64,000 nucleotides of DNA from the NCBI RefSeq assembly GCF_024399475.1, contig NZ_CP101620.1:1159608-1223607 (forward strand), given 5' to 3'. Source of the DNA: Allocoprobacillus halotolerans. Its GTDB lineage: Bacteria; Bacillota_I; Bacilli_A; Erysipelotrichales; Coprobacillaceae. The position numbers were made by a program, and so were the translations under genes. Position 1 is the stretch's first letter. Each line of letters opens with the position of its first letter. A model generated the notes under the pieces. The model was not told the origin of the DNA. It ran no database searches and was given only the letters and a program-made list of their open reading frames with translations. Of the stretch, positions 8,374 through 17,837 are shown in pieces.

Positions 8374-10238
8374 AAAAGGATAAAAGAATTTTTGGTAAGA
8401 TTTTAATGATTTTAACGATTTTGTTCTTCTATTTACCAATTGTATTTATGGTGATTTTCTCATTTAACGAAAGTAAATCATTAACACATTTTACTGGTTT
8501 TAGTTTCACATGGTATGAAAAACTCTTTCAAAATAGAGGTATGATGGAATCCTTGTATGTGACAATAACTGTGGCAGTGATTGCGACAGTTGTATCAACT
8601 CTAGTAGGAACAATCAGTGCCATTGGGTTATCAAAATCAAGTAAGATTGTTAGAAAAATAATGATGCAGTTAAATGATTTTCCAATTATGAATCCAGAAA
8701 TTGTGACAGCTATTGGATTGATGTTGTTGTTTATTACTTTCCATCTTGAACGTGGTTTTATGACAATGTTATTGGCACATATTACCTTCTGTATTCCTTA
8801 TGTGATATTGAGTGTTATGCCTAAGATTCGTTCGCTTGATCCTAATTTAGCTGATGCAGCGATGGATTTAGGAGCAACACCTTGGCAGGCACTTACAAAA
8901 GTCTTGGTTCCACAAATTATGCCAGGAATTATTTCAGGAGCTTTAATTGCCTTTACGATGTCATTTGATGATTTTATCATCTCATATTTTGTGACAGGAG
9001 GCGGAGTTAAAAACTTAAGTATCATGGTTTATACCATGAGTAAACGTGTGAACCCAACAATCAATGCAATATCTACTCTTGTAGTAGTATTGATAACGAT
9101 AGTCCTTGTGATTATCAATGTAGTACCGTTAATTAAATCAAGAAGGGAGAAAAAGATGAAAAAGTTATTAACTAGTTTATTAGCAGTCGCTACAATGATG
9201 ACATTAACTGCCTGTGGAGGAGGAAGTTCTAATGAGGACAAACCTTATGCAGGTCAAGAATTACATCTTTATAACTGGGGAGAATACATGGGAGACAACT
9301 TTATCTCTGGTTTTGAAGATTTAACAGGAGCTAAAGTGGTTGTAGATTATTTTGATTCAAATGAAGCCATGTATATTAAAGTGGCTAATGGGGAATCATT
9401 TGATGTTTTAGTTCCAAGTGATTACATGATTGAAAGATTAATTCAAGAAGATTTGATTCAAAAATTAGATCAAGATAAATTAGATTGTATGGATGAACTT
9501 GTTGATGCTGTAAAGGGTTTACCATATGATGCAAAGAATGAATATTCTATTCCTTATTTCTGGGGAACTGTAGGTATTGTTTATGACAAAACAAAAGTCA
9601 GTGAAGCAGATTTAGAAAAAGAAGGTTACAATATTTTCCTTGATACAAAATATAAAGGAGATATTTATTTATATGATTCTGAACGTGATTCATTTATGAT
9701 GGCTTTAAAAGCTTTAGGTTATTCAATGAATACAAAAAATGATAAAGAATTAAAAGAAGCTTATGATTGGTTAGTTAAATGCGTTGAAACAATGGAACCT
9801 GAAATTGTAACTGATGAAATCATTGATAACATGGCTCAAGGAAGAAAAGCTTTAGGATTAATTTATTCAGGTGATGCCACTTATGTTATGGCTGAAAATG
9901 AAAACATGGGATTCTATATGCCTGAAACAGGAACAAACTTATGGAGTGACGCTATGGTTATTCCTAAGAACGCTAAAAATGTTGAATTAGCACATGAATT
10001 TATTAACTATGCTTGTACTTATGATGCAGCTATGGATAACTCTAGCTTTGTAGGTTATACTTCTGCAAATCAAGAAGTTGTGGATGAATTAGCAAGTGGT
10101 GATTTTGAAGGTATCAACGCTTATGTTCCAAGAACTGGAAATGATAATGATGAAGTCTTTGAATATGATGAAGTAACTCGTAAAATCATTTCTGATTACT
10201 TCAGTAAAGTCAAAATCGCAGCATCTAATGCTCAATAA
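8370..10238 (+). CDS. potCD: Fused polyamine ABC permease and substrate-binding protein (PotC-PotD)
   Basis: Residues 1 to about 262 are a PotC permease: six membrane segments and an EAA loop (DAAMDLGATPWQALTKVLVP). The frame runs without a stop into MKKLLTSLLAVATMMTLTACGGG, a complete lipoprotein signal peptide with lipobox LTAC, and then a PotD periplasmic-type binding domain (LHLYNWGEYMGDNF, PYFWGTVGIVYD). PotC-PotD fusions occur in Firmicutes. Here the join also has a good ribosome site (AAGGGAG at about 9143) before an internal ATG at 9156. One more A in the nearby A-run would make PotC stop shortly after the PotD start, so separate overlapping genes are also possible. A terminator follows. 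Confidence 0.85.
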   Translation: MKKDKRIFGKILMILTILFFYLPIVFMVIFSFNESKSLTHFTGFSFTWYEKLFQNRGMMESLYVTITVAVIATVVSTLVGTISAIGLSKSSKIVRKIMMQLNDFPIMNPEIVTAIGLMLLFITFHLERGFMTMLLAHITFCIPYVILSVMPKIRSLDPNLADAAMDLGATPWQALTKVLVPQIMPGIISGALIAFTMSFDDFIISYFVTGGGVKNLSIMVYTMSKRVNPTINAISTLVVVLITIVLVIINVVPLIKSRREKKMKKLLTSLLAVATMMTLTACGGGSSNEDKPYAGQELHLYNWGEYMGDNFISGFEDLTGAKVVVDYFDSNEAMYIKVANGESFDVLVPSDYMIERLIQEDLIQKLDQDKLDCMDELVDAVKGLPYDAKNEYSIPYFWGTVGIVYDKTKVSEADLEKEGYNIFLDTKYKGDIYLYDSERDSFMMALKALGYSMNTKNDKELKEAYDWLVKCVETMEPEIVTDEIIDNMAQGRKALGLIYSGDATYVMAENENMGFYMPETGTNLWSDAMVIPKNAKNVELAHEFINYACTYDAAMDNSSFVGYTSANQEVVDELASGDFEGINAYVPRTGNDNDEVFEYDEVTRKIISDYFSKVKIAASNAQ

Positions 10239-10246
10239 AAGAGAGG

Positions 10247-10278
10247 GAAGATTGGTTTATAATCAATCTTCTTTTTTG
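10247..10278 (+). terminator. Rho-independent terminator after the pot operon
   Basis: GAAGATTG and CAATCTTC form a stem around a short A/T loop, followed by TTTTTT. It lies directly after the stop of potCD. Confidence 0.85.
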
Positions 10279-10349
10279 TCTAAATGATAATAAAAAAAAT
10301 GACGATAAGAATATGACATGATATAATCTGAATACATTGAGGTGGATGT

Positions 10350-10901
10350 ATGCGAAAAGTAATTTTATTTATAGCGATGAGTTTGGATGGATATATTGTT
10401 GATAGCCAAGGAAAGATAGACTGGTTATCTGGGCAGGATGAAAATATAGAAACGAAAGATATTTATTCTACATTTGTTCAAAATATAGATACTGTGATTA
10501 TGGGATGGAATACATATAATCAAATTGTGACAGAATTATCACCGGATGTGTGGCCTTATGATTCTTTTCAGAGTTATGTAGTCACACATCATCCAGAAGA
10601 ATCAACAAACACTATTCAATTTGTTTCACATCAACCAGAAGATTTGATGAAAGAGTTAAAACAAAAAGAAGGAAAGGATATATGGATATGTGGTGGTGCT
10701 CAAATGATACAATCTTTAATGCAAACACAATGTATAGATGAGTATCATATTTCTATTATTCCAACCTTATTAGGTTCAGGTATTTTATTATTTAAAGATT
10801 GTTTTTCATCAATTCCTTTACAATTAATAAGTTGTCATGAAAATAATGGTATACTTGATACAATTTATAAACCAAGAAAGGTGAGTGATAGAAATGGATG
10901 A
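10350..10901 (+). CDS. Dihydrofolate reductase / RibD C-terminal domain family protein
   Basis: The 183-residue protein opens MRKVILFIAMSLDGYIVDSQGKIDWL, the conserved start of the YyaP/YwjB-type DHFR-like family, and has the later motifs DTVIMGWNTYN and IWICGGAQMIQSL. These proteins share the RibD/DHFR fold with an NADPH-binding site, but their physiological reaction is largely unknown and they are not the essential folate enzyme. GAGGTGG precedes the ATG. The following gene starts just inside its 3' end, so the two are probably cotranscribed. Confidence 0.8.
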   Translation: MRKVILFIAMSLDGYIVDSQGKIDWLSGQDENIETKDIYSTFVQNIDTVIMGWNTYNQIVTELSPDVWPYDSFQSYVVTHHPEESTNTIQFVSHQPEDLMKELKQKEGKDIWICGGAQMIQSLMQTQCIDEYHISIIPTLLGSGILLFKDCFSSIPLQLISCHENNGILDTIYKPRKVSDRNG

Positions 10902-11418
10902 ATTTGTTTCTTATGATTTTTGTAAACCTTATTTAATTCAAGATGAGTATATTTTATGGAGTGGAAAACCTGAAAAAGGACACTTGATGATGAGTAATGA
11001 TATAGTAGTTTGTTTATTTGGAATTATATGGTTAGGTTTTTGTTTAACATTTATAAAAACACTTCTTTTATCACCATCTATTTTTATGATTATATGGATG
11101 ATTCCATTTTTATGTGTTGGTTTTCATATGGCTTTTGGAAAGTTGATTCAAAAAGCTTATTTAAGAAATAAAACATTTTATGTCATTACAAATAAAAAGC
11201 TGATTATTAAAAGTGGTCGAAAAATAAAAATGTATAATGGTAAAGATTTACCACCTATGGAAATTAAAATTCATAAGAATGGCAATGGAACTATTGTATT
11301 TAGTGATACGATTTACAATGGGAGAAGACAATATCGTACATATATTATATTAGAAAACTTAAAGGATGTTGCTCAAGCACAAAATGCAATTGATATGATG
11401 GAAGATAGAAATAGATAG
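10894..11418 (+). CDS. Small membrane protein with a bacterial PH-like domain
   Basis: The protein is about 174 residues. It starts with YLIQDEYILWSGKPEKG, a typical lead-in to bacterial PH-domain membrane proteins, followed by two hydrophobic helices (about residues 34-78) and a beta-rich C-terminal part (TFYVITNKKLIIKSGRKIK) resembling the bPH_2 fold. I place the start at the ATG at 10894, with AGGTGAG upstream, rather than at the in-frame GTG at 10885. Its function is unknown. It overlaps the end of the DHFR-like gene. Confidence 0.6.
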   Translation: MDEFVSYDFCKPYLIQDEYILWSGKPEKGHLMMSNDIVVCLFGIIWLGFCLTFIKTLLLSPSIFMIIWMIPFLCVGFHMAFGKLIQKAYLRNKTFYVITNKKLIIKSGRKIKMYNGKDLPPMEIKIHKNGNGTIVFSDTIYNGRRQYRTYIILENLKDVAQAQNAIDMMEDRNR

Positions 11419-11426
11419 GAGCAGTT

Positions 11427-12130
11427 ATGAAAAAGAAATATAAAAAAGAATATTAAAATTAGTTGTTGCATGTGTATTTGCGATTGGAGGCTATATTGGT
11501 GTTGAATATTATCAAACTGATATTCCTTATGCTAGTGATTTAGAAGATATTCCTGAATACAATGGACAACCTTATGTGATTGTCAATGATAATCAACCAT
11601 ATTTTGATGAATCAGATTTCACAACAAAATTATTTGAAACATATAGTCCTTTAGATGCTTTAGGTCGTTGTGGTGTAGCTTATGCGAATATTGGTGAGGA
11701 TTTAATGCCAACAAAAGAACGTGGCAGTATTGGGATGATTAAACCATCAGGTTGGCAGACGGTTAAATATGATTTTGTAGATGGAAAATATTTATATAAT
11801 CGTTGTCATTTGATTGGATATCAATTAAGTGGTGAAAATGCCAATGAAAGAAATTTAATAACGGGTACAAGATATATGAATACTGAGGGAATGTTACCTT
11901 TTGAAAATGAAGTTGCTAATTATGTTCAAGATACTGGCAATCATGTTTTATATCGTGTAACACCTATTTTTGATGGTAATAATTTGGTTGCTGATGGTGT
12001 GTTGATGGAAGCTATGTCTGTGGAAGATAGAGGTTTGGATATTGAGTTCAATGTTTTTGTTTATAATGTTCAGCCAAATGTTAAAATTGATTATCTGACA
12101 GGAAAAAGTTCAGTTGATAAAAATGTATGA
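11427..12130 (+). CDS. DNA/RNA non-specific endonuclease (streptodornase-like), frameshifted near its N-terminus
   Basis: The C-terminal domain has the pattern YNRCHLIGYQLSGENANERN followed by LITGTRYMN, which matches beta-beta-alpha-metal nucleases of the EndA/Spd family; RCH corresponds to the catalytic DRGH region and ENANERN carries the magnesium-binding asparagine. From the ATG at 11427 the frame stops after ten codons. Adding one A to the A6 run at about 11440-11445 gives MKKKYKKRILKLVVACVFAI, a membrane anchor or signal peptide running straight into the nuclease. The full protein is about 235 residues and is probably exported or surface-bound, for nucleic acid scavenging or DNA uptake. 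Confidence 0.78.
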
Positions 12131-12157
12131 TATAATAATAACAAAGGAGGAACAGTT

Positions 12158-12931
12158 ATGTTTACAATTTCTAATTTTACAAATAATAATGATGTGAAGA
12201 TTATTAATGAAAAAGGGCCTTTTCAAGTCATTGAATATCAACGTGATTTAAGTGTGATGCCTCATCATGCACAAACAGCTTATTTTTGTAATGAGATGAA
12301 TATTCGCAAAAGACAGATTATTTGTGACATCAGTAAAGCTAATGTAGTTGTACAGTCTGGAGCGATGCAATGGGTGGTTGGTAATGTTTATGCGACAACG
12401 GGATTAAAAGGCGTTGGAGATTTATTGTCAAAAGCAGTGAGAGGAAAAGTAACAGGAGAAACAGCCATTAAACCTGAATATACAGGTGATGGTGTCCTTG
12501 TTCTAGAACCAACGTATAAACATATTCTATTGCTTGATCTTGATGAATGGAATCATTCAATTGTTTTAGATGATGGTTTGTTTTTAGCGTGTGATGCATC
12601 GTTAAAACATAAAACAGTCATGCGTTCTAATTTATCTTCAGCTGCTGCTGGAAATGAAGGATTATTTAATTTGGGAATTGAAGGATCAGGTGTTGTTTGT
12701 TTAGAATCTGATTGTCCTCAAGAAGAACTCATTGAAGTGACATTGAAAGATGATGTTTTAAAGATTGATGGCAATATGGCAATTGCTTGGAGTGGCAGTC
12801 TTGAATTTAAAGTAGAGCGTTCAGGGAAAACGTTAGCTGGTTCAGCAGCCTCGGGTGAAGGACTTGTCAATGTTTATCGTGGTACAGGAAAAGTTTTGAT
12901 TGCGCCAATAGAATCAAGAAAGTTACCTTAA
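12158..12931 (+). CDS. AIM24 family protein
   Basis: The 257-residue beta-rich protein contains the AIM24 family hallmarks HHAQTAYFCNEMNI, VVQSGAMQWVVGNV and GLFNLGIEGSGVVCLES. In bacteria these proteins are of unknown function; the name comes from a yeast mitochondrial protein. AAAGGAGG lies eight bases before the ATG. It stands alone between the nuclease and a convergent gene, with a bidirectional terminator between them. Confidence 0.82.
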   Translation: MFTISNFTNNNDVKIINEKGPFQVIEYQRDLSVMPHHAQTAYFCNEMNIRKRQIICDISKANVVVQSGAMQWVVGNVYATTGLKGVGDLLSKAVRGKVTGETAIKPEYTGDGVLVLEPTYKHILLLDLDEWNHSIVLDDGLFLACDASLKHKTVMRSNLSSAAAGNEGLFNLGIEGSGVVCLESDCPQEELIEVTLKDDVLKIDGNMAIAWSGSLEFKVERSGKTLAGSAASGEGLVNVYRGTGKVLIAPIESRKLP

Positions 12932-12936
12932 TCAAA

Positions 12937-12975
12937 AAGGATTGAAAAGTGAAAAACTTCTCAATCCTTATTTTC
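12937..12975. terminator. Bidirectional terminator
   Basis: AAGGATTGA pairs with TCAATCCTT. There are A-rich bases before and T-rich bases after, so the hairpin can serve both the AIM24 gene on the plus strand and the MupG-like gene on the minus strand. Confidence 0.75.
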
Positions 12976-14126
12976 TATTTTAAAATTTTAAAATGTTGAC
13001 CTGGTTTAATAAAATCCAATAACATGAGTTCTTCAGGTTTGACAGTAGCCACTAGGTTACGTTCACCATCATTTGGAATTTCTGTTAAGACGATTTCAAG
13101 TTCACCACGATAATGTGCTAAATTATCATTCACAATCAAAATATCTCCACGTGTAAAGACAGGTTTACCTGGATCTCTATATGGAATAGATTGTGATTCA
13201 ACATTCATTGCAGTTGTTTGAGCAATTGAACCATCTTGAACGCTTTTCTTTTCTTTAAACCAAACTCTAGGCATTGAAGATCTTAACATAAAAGTAGAAT
13301 GATCATAACGATCCCAATGAGGAGCATATTCATACATAATAGCTTTTTCGTTATCACTAATACCTTCAGCTTCATCAACTTTAATTTCAATAGCTTGTAA
13401 ATTCACTTTAGATAAAGCCTCTAATTCTTCATCACTAGCAGGATAGTTTCCAATTAAAATATCATCCACATCACCAGTTGCTAGCATATAACGTGCCTGT
13501 AAATCAATTGGTAATCCACGCATAATTTCAACTGTTGGTAAACCACAAAATACTTGCCAAGGACCAATTGTATTGTCATTGTTGCTTGAAACAAAAGCAG
13601 CAGTTGTTAAGTTTAATTCTTTCCAATAACGGTTATAATCCATAAATAAATCAAAATCTAAACCTGTATAACGTTCTGGGAAGAAGTTGTGGCACATTGT
13701 CATTTGATCTTTGTTACCACCTCTATTAATCAATAATTCAACACCCATATCCATACTTGCATTAAATTCAATTTTAATATTATATGGATTACGTGTTAAT
13801 TGAATATCTCCTTGTGTTCCAAAGTTACCATCCATTCTAATAATATCAAGTCCCAAATCAGCGAATGGTTTTAAGTTATCAGGTGTAGCTCCAATAATTT
13901 TAAAGACTTCAGGATTTGTATCAGCAGCAACCTCAAATCCAAGCTCATGAGCCTTTTTCATAAAATCTTTAAATTCTACTAAATAACTTTCTCTTTCTTC
14001 ATCTGGAATAGATAAAAAACATGTAAAAATTCTACTAAAACCTAATTTTGCAGCCTTTTCCATGTATGCGTATACCTCTTCCATTGGTGTTTTGTCAGGG
14101 TATACAGAAATACCTAATTTGTGCAT
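12975..14126 (-). CDS. MupG-type (DUF871) 6-phospho-N-acetylmuramidase-like protein
   Basis: The protein is about 383 residues and begins MHKLGISVYPDKTPMEE, the DUF871/MupG family start, followed by a TIM-barrel region (GFSRIFTCFLSIPD; GLDIIRMDGNFG) and a C-terminal cyclophilin-like part (FTRGDILIVNDNLAHYRGE). Staphylococcal MupG hydrolyses MurNAc-6-phosphate-GlcNAc during cell-wall recycling. I choose the ATG at 14126 because AAGGAGG is nine bases upstream; the ATG at 14132 is too close. No MurNAc PTS or etherase lies alongside, so the substrate assignment is by family only. Confidence 0.82.
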   Translation of the reverse strand: MHKLGISVYPDKTPMEEVYAYMEKAAKLGFSRIFTCFLSIPDEERESYLVEFKDFMKKAHELGFEVAADTNPEVFKIIGATPDNLKPFADLGLDIIRMDGNFGTQGDIQLTRNPYNIKIEFNASMDMGVELLINRGGNKDQMTMCHNFFPERYTGLDFDLFMDYNRYWKELNLTTAAFVSSNNDNTIGPWQVFCGLPTVEIMRGLPIDLQARYMLATGDVDDILIGNYPASDEELEALSKVNLQAIEIKVDEAEGISDNEKAIMYEYAPHWDRYDHSTFMLRSSMPRVWFKEKKSVQDGSIAQTTAMNVESQSIPYRDPGKPVFTRGDILIVNDNLAHYRGELEIVLTEIPNDGERNLVATVKPEELMLLDFIKPGQHFKILK

Positions 14127-14342
14127 ATTCATTTTCCTCCTTATAAAGCCATTATAACACTTTTGGCTATAGATTTTAAGCAAAAAGATAGAAGATCATT
14201 ATTTTAATACAGACTACAAAATCTAAGCATAAAGAAGTCATGAATCAGCTATCAAATAAAAATATATGCTTGTAAGACTTCGCAAAATCATAGATTTATG
14301 ATATAACAGAAGATAGAGAATATAAGAAAGGAGCCAAGAATC

Positions 14343-15476
14343 ATGAGTTTAGAGATATGTTTATCATTTGTTGTGACTTTCATATTGAGTTTAATTCTTG
14401 TTCCAACGGTAGGAAAAGTATCAAAACAACTTGGGATTATTGCTCATACAAATAAAAGAACAATTCATAAAGGTGTGATTGCTAGAACGGGTGGATATGG
14501 CATCTATATGAGTTTTTTAATAGGAACAATGATTTTTTTAAAGACGGATACACAAATTAATGCCATGTTAATTGGTGGATTTATTATGTTTTTAACAGGA
14601 TTTTATGATGATATTCATGATTTATCCCCTAAATTAAAATTATTAGGTCAAATTATTGCTGCATTGGTTGTCATTATTTATGGAGATATTGTTTTAAAAG
14701 GCTTTTCGTTACCTTTTTTACCAGACTCTGTGTCCTATATTTTTGCAATCATGATTACAATATTGTGGATTGTAGGTATTAGTAATGCAATTAATTTAAT
14801 TGATGGTTTAGATGGTTTATGTGCTGGTATTTCAATTATTGTTTTAGTCACAATATCTTTAACATCATTGACTTATGGCCGTAGTGATATATCATCACTT
14901 TCCTTACTTTTAGCTGGTGCCATTGGAGGCTTTCTGGTTTTTAATTTTCATCCAGCATCTATTTTCTTAGGTGATTGTGGTGCTTTGTTTATTGGCTTTA
15001 TGATTGCAGTTATTTCCTTGCTTGGATTTGGTTATAAGAGTTCTTCTTTCTTTACTTTAGGAGCACCGATTGTTGTTTTAATGGTGCCTATTATGGATAC
15101 TTTTATTGCGATTATTCGTCGTAAAGTTCATCATAAAAGTTTTAGTGAAGCTGATCGTAATCATCTTCATCATAAATTAATGTTTTCATTAGAACTAGGA
15201 CAAACCAAAAGTGTCTTGATTTTATATGCTGTGACAGTTTTATTTTCTTTATGTTCATATCTTTATTTATTTGATAAAGTTGGAGCTACCATTCTTTTTA
15301 TTGCACTGATGCTTTTATTTGAATTATTTGTAGAAGCAACAAATATGATTGATCGTAAGTATAAACCATTTTTAACAATCCTTAATATTTTTATTAAGAG
15401 TGAATACTTACCATCTATTAAAGATACAAAACCTTATCAAAAGATTATTCAAAAAGCGAAAAAAGATATGCTGTGA
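14343..15476 (+). CDS. Undecaprenyl-phosphate sugar-1-phosphate transferase (TagO/WecA/MraY family)
   Basis: This is a 377-residue integral membrane protein with about ten hydrophobic helices. It carries the family motifs FYDDIHDLSPKLKLLGQ (DDxxDL), AINLIDGLDGLCAGI (NxxDGxDGL), FHPASIFLGDCGALFIG and NHLHHKL. This family transfers GlcNAc- or MurNAc-1-phosphate to undecaprenyl phosphate on the inner membrane face, the first step of teichoic-acid or polysaccharide assembly. Because it is not in a dcw cluster, TagO/WecA function is more likely than MraY. GAAAGGAG precedes the ATG. The next small gene overlaps its 3' end. Confidence 0.85.
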   Translation: MSLEICLSFVVTFILSLILVPTVGKVSKQLGIIAHTNKRTIHKGVIARTGGYGIYMSFLIGTMIFLKTDTQINAMLIGGFIMFLTGFYDDIHDLSPKLKLLGQIIAALVVIIYGDIVLKGFSLPFLPDSVSYIFAIMITILWIVGISNAINLIDGLDGLCAGISIIVLVTISLTSLTYGRSDISSLSLLLAGAIGGFLVFNFHPASIFLGDCGALFIGFMIAVISLLGFGYKSSSFFTLGAPIVVLMVPIMDTFIAIIRRKVHHKSFSEADRNHLHHKLMFSLELGQTKSVLILYAVTVLFSLCSYLYLFDKVGATILFIALMLLFELFVEATNMIDRKYKPFLTILNIFIKSEYLPSIKDTKPYQKIIQKAKKDML

Positions 15477-16035
15477 TATTAATTATTGTGATTGGAATTG
15501 TTTTTTCATTAGTATTTATCTTAAATAATGAAGAAAAAGCTGTACCACAAAAAAAGTTACTATTGAATATGTTGAATTATCAAATGAAACAAGTTTAATG
15601 AGTGATATTTATAATCAGTTAGTAACAGCTATTAATCGTGGAGATAAAAAGACGGAAAGACAATTGGTTGCTGCTTATTTTGTAAGTGATTATTATACTT
15701 TATCTAATAAAGAAGATGGTAAAATAGGAGGTATAGATTATTTCTATGCTGATAAAAAAGATGATTTTACAGCCTATGCACAAAATGAATATTATAAAAA
15801 GAATCAATCATATGTCAGTTTGCCTGAAGTTGTACGTTATGATATTTTATCCAATACGTCATCTTACAAAGCTTTATCTGGTTTAGAGGATTATAGTTAT
15901 TATGATGTGGAAGTACAGATTACTTTTAAAGAGAATAATCCTATTTTAAATGCAACACAATATATAACAACCGTGACTTTAATTGAAAAAGATCAAAAAT
16001 TCAGTGTCATAGCCATGGAGAGTGACAATGGATAA
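15473..16035 (+). CDS. Membrane-anchored hypothetical protein, frameshifted
   Basis: From a GTG at 15473, overlapping the end of the TagO-like gene, the frame encodes a hydrophobic anchor (VILIIVIGIVFSLVFIL). It then stops at about 15597 unless one A is added to the A7 run at about 15549-15555, which joins it to the frame that runs to 16035 (VTIEYVELSNETSLMSDIYN...). The mature part, about 165 residues, is soluble and rich in tyrosine and acidic residues, and looks extracellular. I do not recognise a domain. The true start could lie slightly further upstream in the same frame. Confidence 0.55.
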
Positions 16036-16396
16036 ATTTTTATGGGTAGGGCTAGGTGGTGCCCTTGGCGCAATCTTAAGATATTCTATAAGTTTATTAC
16101 CTATGAAAAGTTCCTTTCCTATTTTAACTTTTATTACAAACTTAATAGGTGCTTTTATCATTGGTATGGTGGTGGGATTATTTGAAAAACATTATCTTTC
16201 TTCACAACTCAATCTCTTTTTGAAAACAGGAGTATGTGGAGGATTTACAACTTTTTCAACTTTTTCACTAGAAGCTTTAAGTCTTTTCGAAAATGGAAAG
16301 TTTATACTTGCAATACTTTATATCTTCATGAGTGTTGGTGGTTGTATAATAGGTGTTTATATAGGAAAAATAGTTGTTGGAATGAGAGCCTTTTAA
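16028..16396 (+). CDS. crcB: CrcB/FluC fluoride channel
   Basis: This 122-residue, four-helix membrane protein has GGALGAILRY near the N-terminus and CGGFTTFSTFSLE in the middle, the signatures of Fluc fluoride channels. These act as antiparallel dimers that expel fluoride. Only one gene copy is seen, consistent with a homodimer. I start it at the ATG at 16028 (GGAG seven bases upstream), which overlaps the end of the preceding gene; the GTG at 16022 is less likely. I see no fluoride riboswitch upstream. Confidence 0.88.
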   Translation: MDKFLWVGLGGALGAILRYSISLLPMKSSFPILTFITNLIGAFIIGMVVGLFEKHYLSSQLNLFLKTGVCGGFTTFSTFSLEALSLFENGKFILAILYIFMSVGGCIIGVYIGKIVVGMRAF

Positions 16397-16411
16397 AAGG
16401 TTCTTTTTTTC
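16385..16411 (+). terminator. Terminator after crcB
   Basis: AGAGCCTTTT and AAAAGGTTCT form a hairpin overlapping the crcB stop codon, followed by a T7 tract. Confidence 0.8.
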
Positions 16412-16462
16412 TTTAAACTCATTTCATATTGGTATATAATGGGAGCGTGAAAGTTTATGAAT

Positions 16463-16615
16463 TTGTTGGTTGGAAATAGAAATATTTCATGAAAATGGAA
16501 GCAGGTGTAAATCCTGAGCTGTCCCGCAGCCGTGAAAGGAAGTCAAAGCGAGATACCACTGGGAAACTGGGAAGGTGCTAAGACGTTGAACTTGAGCCGG
16601 AATACATGCCAACAT
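16463..16615 (+). ncRNA. Cobalamin riboswitch
   Basis: The leader contains, in order, the conserved cobalamin-aptamer elements: GGAAGCAGGTGTAAATCC, GAGCTGTCCCGCAGCCGTG, the B12-box-like ATACCACTGGGAAACTGG with GAAGGTGCTAAG, and the closing GAGCCGGAATACATGCC. It lies 90 to 240 bases before the start of the terpene-cyclase-fold gene. It indicates that this gene and the two that follow are switched off by adenosylcobalamin or another corrinoid, and so probably serve corrinoid acquisition. Confidence 0.95.
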
Positions 16616-16661
16616 CTTGGAATACACTTTACGGAGTATAAAGTCGTTCTAGTATCAATTT

Positions 16662-16683
16662 AGGGTAATATACCTTATTTTTG
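16662..16683 (+). terminator. Probable riboswitch expression-platform terminator
   Basis: AGGGTAATATACCTT is followed by ATTTTTG, a short hairpin with a T tract between the aptamer and the first gene. A second small hairpin around ACTTTACGGAGTATAAAGT (from 16626) lies just before it. This suggests control by transcription attenuation. Confidence 0.55.
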
Positions 16684-16706
16684 TCTAGAGGAATGAGGAG
16701 GACAAA

Positions 16707-17837
16707 ATGAAGAAAATTTTTACAAGTTTATTAATCATGTTGATGATGGTGATAGGACAGATTTTTCCTGTATCAGCATTATCATATGACGAAAGTTATA
16801 CACTTGCAAAATCTTATTTTGAAAGTGTAAAATCATTTCAATCAGTGGATGAAATCATTGCGAGTGAATCTGTTGGAGTCGAATCAGATGATATTGCGAT
16901 TCCTAAAGGATTGCTTGAAACAGACACAGCATCATTGGTTGCGAAAGCGATTATTGCGTTGACTTTACATGGTGATGATCCAAGAAATTATCAGGGTATG
17001 AATTATGTTGAATTGTTAGAATCAGCTATTAATGAAGATGGATCAGTTCGTTTTGACAGTGAAACAAATAGTTTTGGTTCAAACAATCAAATATTTTGTG
17101 TGTATGCTTTATACATTGTTGAATCAGATAAACTTGAACTTGCAGCCAATTATTTAGCTTCGATGATTCAAGATAATGGTTCATTTACATATGCTGGTGG
17201 TTATGAAGATTTATCAGTTACAGGATGGGCAGTTGAAGCATTGTGTTTAGTTAATAAAACACAATATCAATCAACAATAGAGAAAGCTTTAACAAATATT
17301 CTATCTTATCAAAAAGATGATGCTGGGTTTGATATGTATGGATATGGTGCTGATGCGAATACGCAATCATCAGTACTTACTGGATTATTAACATATGATA
17401 GTGAAGGTGTTAAAGCTGGAAAATATAATCAAAATGGAAATAATCCTTATGATGTTTTATTGACTTTCCAAAATACTGATGGAAGTTTTTGGTCAGAGTA
17501 TACAGGAATTGGTCAATATAATTTATTAGCAACTGTACAAGGTGTACAAGCCGTTGGATATTATTATCATGGTTCTGTTTATACAAAAGCAAAAGATGAA
17601 TATTTTGCTTTAGGTGAAGTCAAAGATACAGAAGAGCCTGAAGTAAAAGTAGATGAAGAAGAAAAAGATGTACCAAAAACAGAATCTCAAAATGAAACAA
17701 AACAAGAAACTGTAAAAGAAACATCAAAGAAAGCAGATGTTGTTCAAACCAATGATTCTTCATGGTTATTAGGTTATGGTTTATTATTTATTGGAAGTGG
17801 AATACTCTTATTGAAAGGAAGAAAGTATTTTGAATAA
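16707..17837 (+). CDS. Surface-anchored terpene-cyclase-fold (transcobalamin alpha-domain-like) protein
   Basis: The 376-residue protein has an N-terminal signal peptide ending near PVSALS. A repeated alpha/alpha-barrel region with prenyltransferase/squalene-cyclase-type repeats follows (QDNGSFTYAGGYEDLSVTGW, DADANTQSSVLTGLL-like segments, QNTDGSFW), then an acidic/Gln-rich spacer (about residues 305-345) and a C-terminal membrane helix with a basic tail (LLGYGLLFIGSGILLLKGRK). QTND sits just before the helix and loosely recalls a sortase sorting signal. The alpha domain of transcobalamin and intrinsic factor has this fold. Position directly after a B12 riboswitch supports corrinoid binding. 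GAGGAGG precedes the ATG. Function is inferred, not proven. Confidence 0.75.
   Translation: MKKIFTSLLIMLMMVIGQIFPVSALSYDESYTLAKSYFESVKSFQSVDEIIASESVGVESDDIAIPKGLLETDTASLVAKAIIALTLHGDDPRNYQGMNYVELLESAINEDGSVRFDSETNSFGSNNQIFCVYALYIVESDKLELAANYLASMIQDNGSFTYAGGYEDLSVTGWAVEALCLVNKTQYQSTIEKALTNILSYQKDDAGFDMYGYGADANTQSSVLTGLLTYDSEGVKAGKYNQNGNNPYDVLLTFQNTDGSFWSEYTGIGQYNLLATVQGVQAVGYYYHGSVYTKAKDEYFALGEVKDTEEPEVKVDEEEKDVPKTESQNETKQETVKETSKKADVVQTNDSSWLLGYGLLFIGSGILLLKGRKYFE

Noticed and set aside
16234-16416. A 60-codon frame within crcB
   Set aside because: It lies entirely inside the well-supported crcB gene in another frame and lacks its own start signal.
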